This document shows positions 1-5,752 of a stretch of 7,816 nt of DNA, piece after piece. The translations under genes and the position numbers were made by a program. This DNA comes from CANHBY01 sp031376995. GTDB lineage: Bacteria > Pseudomonadota > Gammaproteobacteria > Burkholderiales > Burkholderiaceae_C. Under the pieces are notes generated by a model, which saw only the letters and a program-made list of their open reading frames with translations, was not told the DNA's origin and did no database searches. The DNA lies in contig JANMEO010000218.1 in assembly GCA_031376995.1 (NCBI GenBank), positions 1-7,816 on the forward strand. Direction: 5' to 3'. Position 1 is the first letter of the stretch; each line of letters begins with the position of its first letter.

Positions 1-906
1 GCCTCACTCAACGTCTCCAAACCCACCTACGACCCTCAAATGACCTTGCTGTAGTGCCAATTTCAAACTGCCACCTCAAGCAAATCAAGGACTTGTGTCA
101 TTTGGTGTCGAACTCGAGCGAACTTGCTGCCTACGCCCTGCTATAGGTGCGAAGCGCCCAAGCTCGTTCCCTCCGAAGCTGGCACACAAAAGCAAGAAGA
201 ATTCGTCGGAGCACGCCTGGAGCTTGAATATGCAACGCCCGATGAACCCGAGTTCGACAGTTCACGCTCGCAACTTGATAGTTCATTAGAGATGCTCAAA
301 TTTTGAGCGCGTGTGGTGGCACGTTTTTCTCTTTTTAAATCAATGGTTTATACGCAACTGTCGCCCTCGGGGATGAGGAGCCGCTTCTTTTTATGGATGC
401 AGCGCATCCGGCGATGGCCGCCGAACCGAGTTGGGGCTGGATCCAAGAGGGTGTTGCTAGGCCCGTAGAGCAAACAGCATCACGAACTCGAGTCAATGGG
501 GTTGGCGCCATTGAACTCAAGAGCATGAACGTGTTGAGCGAGTGTGCTGAGACCGTCAGGCGCCAGCTGTACTGGCGTTTTTCGATGCGCTTAAAGCGGC
601 CTATCCACAGGCCCCAAAGATTCATGGGGTGTTGGGTCAATCCAGGTATCACACCAGTCCAGCGCTTAAAGCTGGTGCGATTTCGCGAGGCATTGAGATG
701 CGCGACTTCCCCCACACAGCCCAAATTTAAACCCGATAGAGCGGCTGTGGAAAGCGATGAACGAGTATGCGCGCAACAACGTATTTTTCAAGTCTGCGAG
801 CCAGTTCAAGGACTCAATCCAGGACTTTTTCAAAGTAACCATCCCCAAGATTCGACCCTCGCTATTCTCCCGAATCAACGACAATTTTCAGAGCTTGCGG
901 GATTAG
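1..906 (+). pseudogene. IS630-family transposase remnant, frameshifted, left end off the window
   Basis: This is a broken Tc1/mariner-like (IS630 family) DDE transposase. No single frame carries it. Pieces read, in order: frame 3 from about 3 to 107 (containing QIKDLCHLV), then FGVEL near 99, frame 1 from about 124 (CYRCEAPKLVPSEAG then QKQEEFV, the linker seen before the catalytic domain), frame 3 from about 360 to 560 (LLFMDAAHPAMAAEPSWGW, then RTRVNGVGAIEL), frame 2 from 575 (AFFDALKAAYPQAPKIH, then YHTSPALK), and frame 1 from about 706 to the TAG at 904-906 (PPHSPNLNPIERLWK through RINDNFQSLRD). The first catalytic Asp (FMDAAHP) and the Glu (NPIERLWK) survive. The second Asp, normally in a VILDQSGYH-type motif, reads VLGQSRYH, so Asp is Gly. 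With several frameshifts and a lost catalytic residue it cannot be active. Family assignment is from recognised motifs; the exact IS name is unknown, and I see no terminal inverted repeats. Confidence 0.85.
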
Positions 907-1068
907 ATTCCTATCGCGGCTCAATGGCTGGCCTATGTGTACCCCTGTCAACGCTACACGCCGCACCTCACGATACGTCGCGCATGCCTCGGGAACAATA
1001 TGAATCGCTACTTCTTTATTGTTTGGGACTTTCACCCGTCTGCTCCTTGCCGGTTTTTACCGGCGCAC
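907..1068 (-). mobile_element. Truncated 5' end of a group II intron (domain I fragment)
   Basis: Read on the - strand, this stretch begins GTGCG (1068 to 1064), the classical 5' end of group II introns. A perfect 6-bp hairpin follows (arms 1059-1064 and 1049-1054), then GGAGCAGACGGGTGAAAGTCCC (GTGAAAGTCCC at 1035-1025). Further on are GCGTTGACAGGGGTAC (954-939) and TTGAGCCGCGA (924-914). These resemble the conserved 5' portion that precedes the ltrA-type reverse transcriptase gene in many proteobacterial group II introns. Conceptual translation gives VKVPNNKEVAIHIVPEACA then REVRRVALTGVHIGQPLSRD, matching the spurious small proteins (pattern VKVP..GPESC..EALTG..LSR) often predicted there. 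The similarity stops at about 907, exactly where the transposase remnant ends. No reverse transcriptase, domain V or 3' end is present, so it cannot splice. The 5' exon side would be 1069 upward, 41 bases past the stop of the TauE-like gene. Assignment is from memory of the motif, not from a search. Confidence 0.6.
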
Positions 1069-1109
1069 TCACTTTGAATCGCACCGGGCCCCAACCCACC
1101 TCAGCCGAA

Positions 1110-1811
1110 TCAAACCGCCGTTGCGCAAAACCCAGAAGCTTGCTGAACATGGCCCACCAAAGCCCATCCCGAAGTCAAAACCAACATCAGACCGCACAGC
1201 CGCAGCAGCGCGCCTTGGATGCGTTGAGTCGTTCGGGGTGAGCCCAGTGCCCGCAAAATCACCACCCCCCACGACAATCCAAGTGCTGAGCTCAGCGCAA
1301 AGCTGAGCATCACGAGGGCACCCTGGGCCGATGACCCCGCCAACGCAGCCAACATCAAAGCAGCCTGCAACAGGCCGCAGGGCCAGGCTACCCAGATGCC
1401 GCCCAGCGCTAACAAGTGCCCCCAGCGGGTTGGACGATTCATGGCTGGCGCAGGCCCCTGGATAGCCTGCCATACGGGATTGGCCTGGATGGGCCAACGA
1501 GGCCCCTGCCCCCGAATCAACAACCACAAGCCCAAGGCCAAAACCACCGCTTGCAACATCACCCAAAGCGGCCGCAAAGCCGACACCTGGTCACTCCAGA
1601 GTTTGAACCAAGCCATGCTGCCAGCGGCCAGTGCGCCGCCTAAGGTGTAACCCAGGGCTCGTCCAGCTTGCAGTGCCATGTGGGGCAGCCACAATCGCCG
1701 CCCCCCCCAACGACTGACCACTGAAGTGCAGGCTGAGGCACACATGCCAGCGCAGTGGAGGCTGCCAAAGAGGCCCATGATGGCGGCTGCCATGAGCAAC
1801 GCTGTACTCAT
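1110..1811 (-). CDS. TauE/SafE (COG2836-like) membrane protein, probable cbb3 oxidase biogenesis or metal-handling factor
   Basis: This 233-residue protein is almost entirely hydrophobic, with about six probable membrane segments. It has two halves typical of the sulfite exporter TauE/SafE, UreH/DsbD-like transmembrane family. The first half opens with GLFGSLHCAGMCASAC (H19, C20, M23, C24, C28), a version of the family's GSxHCxGMC metal-ligand-like motif. The second half has WVAWPCGLLQAAL with P144-C145-G146, followed by QGALVMLSFALSSALG. Members of this family are commonly found beside cco genes and are thought to help supply copper or build the oxidase; the exact function is not established. 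The ATG at 1811 gives a first membrane helix starting at residue 4. No clear Shine-Dalgarno sequence precedes it. The gene is separated from the rest of the oxidase cluster by the oppositely oriented fnr, so it must have its own promoter, probably in 1812-2087. It ends in TGA at 1112-1110, just before the intron remnant. I see no T-rich terminator downstream. Confidence 0.8.
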   Translation of the reverse strand: MSTALLMAAAIMGLFGSLHCAGMCASACTSVVSRWGGRRLWLPHMALQAGRALGYTLGGALAAGSMAWFKLWSDQVSALRPLWVMLQAVVLALGLWLLIRGQGPRWPIQANPVWQAIQGPAPAMNRPTRWGHLLALGGIWVAWPCGLLQAALMLAALAGSSAQGALVMLSFALSSALGLSWGVVILRALGSPRTTQRIQGALLRLCGLMLVLTSGWALVGHVQQASGFCATAV

Positions 1812-1987
1812 AGAGTCACAAAGGGTGATGGCATCTCACATGATTTTTTAACAACGAACACAGGTTTTCTCATGATGAAGCTCACGCTGCCCCCCAAACA
1901 CATCGGCAAGACCGGCGACCGCAACCCCAGCGATCCCGCCGCCCCCTTGAGGGCCTGCATGAGACATGACTTTGCCTGGATCGGTGC

Positions 1988-2019
1988 CAACTTGTATTGA
2001 CTTGGGTCAATACAAGTTG
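1988..2019. promoter_or_regulatory. FNR-type operator inside a 32-base perfect palindrome
   Basis: The core TTGAC-TTGG-GTCAA (1997-2010) matches the FNR/ANR box (TTGAT-N4-ATCAA) except for a symmetrical T-to-C change at the fifth base of each half. The symmetry continues outward: arms 1988-2001 and 2006-2019 are perfect reverse complements over 14 bases around a 4-base spacer. It lies between the divergent TauE-like gene and fnr, centred 84 bases before the fnr ATG. Because an FNR site is symmetrical it could serve either direction, giving Fnr autoregulation, control of the TauE-like gene, or both. No convincing -10 element sits at the class II distance on either side, so the direction is undecided. 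A weak CATAAT occurs at 2075-2080, very near the ATG. Confidence 0.65.
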
Positions 2020-2087
2020 ACTACACCAAGCTTTGTCGAACAACCCCCTTGGATCAACACAGCCCGCAAGGGCCGCATAATTCACCG

Positions 2088-2825
2088 ATGCAACACTCTG
2101 TCACCCCCATTCACCCCTCAACATTGAAGGCCGCATGCTCTGGTTGCAACCTGCGTGAATTGTGCCTCCCCGTCGGGCTTTCGAACCCTGACTTGGAGCG
2201 GCTTGACACCCTCGTGTCGGCTCGAAGATCCATCCCCAAAGGCCAGACCTTGTTTCGCACTGGAGACCCTTTTGATGCGCTGTTTGCGGTGCGCTCTGGA
2301 TTTTTTAAAACTTGTCTGTCTTCAGAAGATGGCCGTGATCAAGTCACAGGGTTTCAGATGGCAGGCGAATTGCTCGGTCTTGATGGCATCAGCCACGACA
2401 AGCACTCATGTGATGCGATTGCCCTAGAAGATTCGCAAGTTTGCGTCATTGCGTACAGCCAGCTCGAGGCCCTGTCACGCGACTTTAGCGCTTTGCAGCA
2501 CCAGTTTCACAAGATCATGAGTCGTGAGATTGTGCGTGACCAGGGTGTCATGCTTTTGTTGGGCAGCATGCGTGCAGAACAACGCTTGGCTGCATTTTTG
2601 CTCAACCTAAGCCAGCGCCTCAAAACCCGTGGTTTTTCATCTTCATCGTTGATTTTGCGCATGACCCGGGAAGAAATTGGCAGCTATCTCGGACTGAAGC
2701 TCGAAACCGTTAGCCGCACTTTTTCAAGGTTTCAGGATGACGGCTTGCTCGAAGTCGATCAACGCCGAATTCATATTTTGAACCCGACCGGTCTGACTCA
2801 ACGGGTCAACAACTGTTCTGACTGA
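2088..2825 (+). CDS. fnr: Fnr-type oxygen-sensing transcriptional regulator (CRP/FNR family)
   Basis: This 245-residue regulator senses oxygen through a [4Fe-4S] cluster and, when oxygen is scarce, dimerises and binds TTGAT-N4-ATCAA-like sites. The cluster ligands are visible: C17, C20 and C26 (CSGCNLRELC) near the N-terminus and C108 (HSCDAIAL), corresponding to C20, C23, C29 and C122 of E. coli FNR. A cyclic-nucleotide-binding-like beta roll (about 35-130) leads to a dimerisation helix (about 140-165, ending DQGVMLLLGS) and a C-terminal helix-turn-helix. The recognition helix LKLETVSRTFSRF has E206, S209 and R210, the residues that read the FNR half-site. The reading frame is open from a TTG at 2049, but I chose the ATG at 2088 because it places the first cysteine where the family has it. 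Neither start has a well-spaced ribosome site (AAGGG at 2068-2072 is 15 bases from the ATG). It faces the oxidase operon tail to tail, a classic regulator-target arrangement, and an FNR box lies in its own upstream region. Confidence 0.95.
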   Translation: MQHSVTPIHPSTLKAACSGCNLRELCLPVGLSNPDLERLDTLVSARRSIPKGQTLFRTGDPFDALFAVRSGFFKTCLSSEDGRDQVTGFQMAGELLGLDGISHDKHSCDAIALEDSQVCVIAYSQLEALSRDFSALQHQFHKIMSREIVRDQGVMLLLGSMRAEQRLAAFLLNLSQRLKTRGFSSSSLILRMTREEIGSYLGLKLETVSRTFSRFQDDGLLEVDQRRIHILNPTGLTQRVNNCSD

Positions 2826-2836
2826 GCTTGTCAGCC

Positions 2837-2860
2837 TGCAACGCCCTATTGCATTTTATT
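2837..2860 (+). terminator. Weak intrinsic terminator candidate after fnr
   Basis: TGCAA (2837-2841) and TTGCA (2849-2853) can pair around a 7-base loop, followed directly by TTTTATT. It sits 11 bases past the fnr stop, in the 30-base gap between two convergent genes. The stem is short and not GC rich, so it is only a candidate. A second small inverted repeat, CTGAC/GTCAG (2818-2822 and 2830-2834), overlaps the fnr stop codon but has no T tract. Confidence 0.3.
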
Positions 2861-3143
2861 GTGAGGCGGGTGTAGCCGCGTGATTGCGCCCTCGCAGGGC
2901 AGGGGCCAGGTTTGATTTGGGGTCAGTTTGTGCCGCTTGAGTGGCTTGCACATCGGCGCGCATCACCAAAGGATCAATCGCATGCCACGCCAACACCGCA
3001 CTGGCCAACGAGGCCAGCACGACAAGCACCGGGCCACTGATCACGAGCCAAACCATGGAGACTCGCCACCATGGCACTGGCGCCAGCGAGGTTTCGGAAG
3101 TTGTCATGCGGGATTCGTTCATGGGGGCGTGATTCAAGACCAT
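2856..3143 (-). CDS. Short FixH/CcoH-like membrane protein, probable cbb3 oxidase assembly factor
   Basis: This small protein (95 residues from the ATG at 3143) has one membrane helix at about 29-53, preceded by PVPWWRVSMVWLVISGP. The tail is Ala- and Gln-rich and ends in LRGRNHAATP. A WW(K/R)xxxVWLVIxGP stretch before one membrane segment, directly after ccoG, is the usual signature of the FixH/CcoH-like proteins of Burkholderiales. CcoH in other bacteria is needed for stable assembly of the cbb3 complex. At about 95 residues it is much shorter than the classical FixH/CcoH of roughly 150-170, so the periplasmic domain is mostly missing; I think this is a natural short form and not a truncation, because the end is clean. 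Three in-frame ATGs (3143, 3122, 3107) are possible. None has a clear Shine-Dalgarno sequence; the first is 16 bases past the ccoG stop. It is the last gene of the oxidase operon. Confidence 0.75.
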   Translation of the reverse strand: MVLNHAPMNESRMTTSETSLAPVPWWRVSMVWLVISGPVLVVLASLASAVLAWHAIDPLVMRADVQATQAAQTDPKSNLAPALRGRNHAATPASQ

Positions 3144-3159
3144 GGCGGTGCGTCAAAGA

Positions 3160-4599
3160 CTAGCGCGGCACCAGAAAAGTTGATTTTTCATTGACGGCGT
3201 CTTCAGCACTTGATGTTTGTAAACGCGCGATACGAAAAGTGATTGGGTGTGCGCCAAAGCCCACCAACGACGCTTGTTGCGGTGGTATTTGCACACTCAC
3301 CGCGACCCACCGGGCTTGTGTAGCGCCCACCGAAACTTCAGGACGCGAGACCACCTTCAGGCCAGGCACGCCGTCAACCTCAATGCGATAGCGCTCAGGG
3401 GCTTCAGAGGCATTCTGAATTTGCAAACGATAGACATTTTCAATGTACCCCTCTTGCGCCATGCGCGCCAAGTTGCCTCGATCACGCACAACGTCAACAC
3501 GAAAGGAGGGGCGCGTTGCCAGGCTGATGAATAAGCCACTGGCAATGATCAACAACACCGCCCCATAGGCCAGCACACGCGGCCTAAGAACACGCTTCCA
3601 GCGCTCGCCACGGCTGAGGCCCATCGCCAAACCATTTTGGGTGTCGTAGCGAATCAACCCTGGGGGATAGCTCATTTTCGCCATCACCCCGTCACACACA
3701 TCAATACAAGCCGCACAGCCTATGCACTCATACTGCAGCCCCTTGCGGATATCAATGCCGGTTGGGCAAACCTGGACACACAAACCACAATCGACACAAG
3801 ACCCCTTGCCCAAGGCTTTAGGGTCAGCGCTGCGTGGCCTTGAGCCCCGGGGTTCACCCCTTTCAGTGTCATAGCTGATGATGAGCGTATCTTTATCGAA
3901 CATGGCGCTTTGAAAGCGCGCATAAGGGCACATGTATTTGCAAACCTGCTCGCGCAAATAGCCCGCATTGCCGTAGGTCGCAAAGCCATAAAACAAAATC
4001 CAAAAGCCTTCCCAAGCACCCAGGGAAAGCTGCAAAGTTTCAAACATCAGCCATTGAATGGGCGTGAAATACCCGACAAAGGTGAAACCTGTCCATAAAG
4101 AAAAGGTCAGCCAGGCCACTTGCTTGAAGGTGTGGCGAGAAAACTTTTCAAAGGTCCAAGGGGACGCATCGAGTTTCATACGCTGGATGCGGTCGCCTTC
4201 AATGTAGCGCTCCAGCCAAGTGAAGATTTCGGTGTAGACGGTTTGCGGGCAGGCATAGCCACACCACAAGCGACCCGCCACGGCAGTAAACAAGAACAGA
4301 CTCAGAGCACTGACAATGAGCAATCCGGTAAGGTAGACAAAGTCTTGTGGCAAAAACACCCACCCACCGATGTAGAACCGACGCTCGAGCAAATCAAACA
4401 ATACAGCTTGTCGGCCATTCCAAGAAAGCCAAGGCAACCCATAGAAAAGCAATTGCGTTAGCCAAACCAAAGCCCAGCGCCAACTGGCAAACCATCCCGT
4501 GACCGAGCGCGCATAAATTTTGCGCTCGCTCACATACATGGAAACGACTTGAGCCGACCCTTGGGGGTCGGTAACCGTACCCGAAGGCTCAGCCTTCAT
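3160..4599 (-). CDS. ccoG: CcoG/RdxA/FixG polyferredoxin, cbb3 oxidase accessory protein
   Basis: This 479-residue membrane iron-sulfur protein belongs to the CcoG (RdxA, FixG) family, which is linked to copper delivery or Cu(II) reduction for the CuB centre of cbb3 oxidase. Visible in order: a membrane segment at about 41-58, then LFDLLERRFYIGGWVFLPQD (68-86) typical of the family, a second helix near 88-105, and GRLWCGYACPQT with C113 and C117. Further helices lie around 162-178 and 195-207, then QVCKYMCPYARFQ with C220 and C224. Two classical 4Fe-4S binding motifs follow: C268xxC271xxC274xxxC278-P and C292xxC295xxC298xxxC302. A helix at about 342-361 leads to a C-terminal periplasmic Ig-like domain (about 365-479). 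Length is normal for the family and no key cysteine is missing. The ATG at 4599 is 27 bases after the ccoP stop and has no strong Shine-Dalgarno; an internal ATG at residue 21 is possible. It is transcribed with ccoNOQP. Confidence 0.96.
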   Translation of the reverse strand: MKAEPSGTVTDPQGSAQVVSMYVSERKIYARSVTGWFASWRWALVWLTQLLFYGLPWLSWNGRQAVLFDLLERRFYIGGWVFLPQDFVYLTGLLIVSALSLFLFTAVAGRLWCGYACPQTVYTEIFTWLERYIEGDRIQRMKLDASPWTFEKFSRHTFKQVAWLTFSLWTGFTFVGYFTPIQWLMFETLQLSLGAWEGFWILFYGFATYGNAGYLREQVCKYMCPYARFQSAMFDKDTLIISYDTERGEPRGSRPRSADPKALGKGSCVDCGLCVQVCPTGIDIRKGLQYECIGCAACIDVCDGVMAKMSYPPGLIRYDTQNGLAMGLSRGERWKRVLRPRVLAYGAVLLIIASGLFISLATRPSFRVDVVRDRGNLARMAQEGYIENVYRLQIQNASEAPERYRIEVDGVPGLKVVSRPEVSVGATQARWVAVSVQIPPQQASLVGFGAHPITFRIARLQTSSAEDAVNEKSTFLVPR

Positions 4600-4626
4600 A
4601 GCAAGTGTTCAAAAAGTTGCAGGAAG

Positions 4627-5538
4627 TCATGGTGTGATGTGCCCGGCTTGCGACAAGCTCCAGACATAAGCTGACAAGACATGAATTTGCGCTGGACTCA
4701 GGCGACCCGCTTGACCCGGCATCTCGTTGACTTTGCCCTTGTTGATCATGGCAATGATGGCGTCTTCACCCCAGCCGTGAAGCCAGATTTTGTCGGTGAG
4801 ATTGGGCGCCCCCAACGCCTGATTGCCCCGACCTTCAGTGCCGTGGCATCCCGTACAAGCCGCAAACTTTTCTCGCCCACGGTGCGCCGCAATTTCATTG
4901 TGAGCGCTGCCTGACAGACTCAACACATGGTTGGCAAGGTTACGAATGTCCTCGGCTGAGCCAACCGCTGCCGCCATCGCAGGCATTTGACCTCGGCGCC
5001 CTAACGTGATGGTTTCCTGAATGGTTTCGGGGCTGCCACCATAGAGCCAATCCGTATCAGTCAAATCAGGAAAGCTTTTGCTGCCCCGAGCATCAGAACC
5101 ATGGCAGCCGGCACAATGATTGATAAAAAGACGCTCACCAATGGCCATGGCCGTCGGCTGTTGGGCCAAGTCTGCCGCAGACGCCTTCGCAAACGCTGCA
5201 TAGGCCTGCGTCAGCACCTTGCCCGCTTCGTCTTGCTCTCTTTGGTATTGACTGCTGCTGGTCCACCCCAGTTGTCCACCCCACTGACCGAGCCCAGGAT
5301 ACAAGACCAAGTAAACACCGCCAAAAACGACTGTCGCCACGAACAAAATCATCCACCAAAGGGGCAACGGATTGTTCAGTTCACGCAAATCAGTGTCCCA
5401 GGTATGGCCTGTGCTGTTGTCCTCAGCCATGACAGTGCGGCGGCTGCTGACCATCAACAGCCACAAACACCCCAACAAGCCGCCCACGGTCAGTGCCAGG
5501 ATAAACACCGACCAGCCGCTGGAAAAAAAGTCACTCAT
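4627..5538 (-). CDS. ccoP: cbb3-type cytochrome c oxidase subunit III, diheme cytochrome c CcoP
   Basis: CcoP is the membrane-anchored diheme cytochrome c of the cbb3 oxidase and brings electrons from soluble cytochromes toward CcoO and CcoN. The 303-residue protein has two membrane helices at about 8-30 and 59-80. The linker between them includes GHTWDTDLRELNNPLPLWW, the conserved signature just before the second helix. Two periplasmic cytochrome c domains follow: CAGCH (142-146) with axial Met in GQMPAM (M185), and CTGCH (228-232) with axial Met in NEMPGQ (M273). Length fits the family. The frame is open upstream to an ATG at 5559, but I chose the ATG at 5538 because it has a well-spaced AGGAGC ribosome site and yields the standard N-terminus MSDFFSSGWS. 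This start overlaps the ccoQ stop by 8 bases, which suggests translational coupling. Confidence 0.97.
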   Translation of the reverse strand: MSDFFSSGWSVFILALTVGGLLGCLWLLMVSSRRTVMAEDNSTGHTWDTDLRELNNPLPLWWMILFVATVVFGGVYLVLYPGLGQWGGQLGWTSSSQYQREQDEAGKVLTQAYAAFAKASAADLAQQPTAMAIGERLFINHCAGCHGSDARGSKSFPDLTDTDWLYGGSPETIQETITLGRRGQMPAMAAAVGSAEDIRNLANHVLSLSGSAHNEIAAHRGREKFAACTGCHGTEGRGNQALGAPNLTDKIWLHGWGEDAIIAMINKGKVNEMPGQAGRLSPAQIHVLSAYVWSLSQAGHITP

Positions 5539-5740
5539 CAAACTGCTCCTGGCGAACAACCTCGCTCGAATTCACGACGTTATTGGGCTGCACCCGTGAC
5601 GACCCCTCGTCGTCTAATGCGTGGGCGGCAGATTCATCAAAGTACGCCTTTCGTCGCGGGGCAAACACCCAGATCAGGATGCCCACAAAAGAAACAAAAG
5701 ACAGCAAGGTCATGAGGCTTCGGAGTTCATTCACGCTCAT
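5531..5740 (-). CDS. ccoQ: cbb3-type cytochrome c oxidase small subunit CcoQ (subunit IV)
   Basis: CcoQ is the short single-helix subunit that stabilises the cbb3 complex, in particular the association of CcoP with CcoNO. The 69-residue product begins MSVNELRSLMTLLSFVSFVG and has one membrane helix at about 8-27. It is followed by the positively charged stop-transfer APRRKAYFDESA, with the conserved W-A-P/RR-K-x-Y/F-x-E-A pattern of the family, then a polar tail. It lies between ccoO (12-base gap) and ccoP (8-base overlap), the standard position for ccoQ. An AGAGGG ribosome site (5746-5751) lies five bases before the ATG at 5740. Confidence 0.93.
   Translation of the reverse strand: MSVNELRSLMTLLSFVSFVGILIWVFAPRRKAYFDESAAHALDDEGSSRVQPNNVVNSSEVVRQEQFDE
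5545..5550 (-). promoter_or_regulatory. Ribosome binding site of ccoP
   Basis: AGGAGC on the - strand ends six bases before the ATG at 5538. It lies within the last codons of ccoQ and decides the ccoP start in favour of 5538 over the in-frame ATG at 5559, which would give a seven-residue extension with no family support. Confidence 0.75.
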
Positions 5741-5745
5741 GGGTG

Positions 5746-5751
5746 CCCTCT
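5746..5751 (-). promoter_or_regulatory. Ribosome binding site of ccoQ
   Basis: AGAGGG on the - strand lies five bases before the ccoQ ATG, in the 12-base gap after the ccoO stop. It supports the short ccoQ gene as real. Confidence 0.65.
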
Positions 5752-5752
5752 T

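Noticed and set aside
1049..1064. Perfect GCCGGT/ACCGGC hairpin as a terminator for the TauE-like gene
   Set aside because: In the direction of that gene there is no T tract after the stem, and the hairpin begins four bases into a GTGCG group II intron start, which explains it better.
393..1241. A 282-residue + strand open frame
   Set aside because: Its first ~55 residues are the transposase catalytic region in the right frame, but after about 560 the homology moves to other frames. The remainder runs antisense through the intron fragment and the TauE-like gene. It is a chance fusion, not a gene.
1069..1566. A 165-residue - strand open frame overlapping the TauE-like gene
   Set aside because: It is a different frame of the same strand; Gly/Val-rich low-information product, no motif, and the overlapping frame has clear membrane helices and family motifs.
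1808..2085. Two - strand open frames of 60 and 67 residues before the TauE-like gene
   Set aside because: No recognisable motif or ribosome site, and both run through the FNR palindrome or its flank. Most likely noncoding leader or promoter DNA.
5536..5559. Upstream ATG at 5559 as the start of ccoP
   Set aside because: It would add MFARSSL, has no ribosome site and overlaps ccoQ by more; the ATG at 5538 has AGGAGC at good spacing and the usual family N-terminus.
5101..5715. A 204-residue + strand open frame opposite ccoP and ccoQ
   Set aside because: It lies antisense to two genes with complete family motifs, shows no recognisable domain, and reflects codon bias of the opposite strand.
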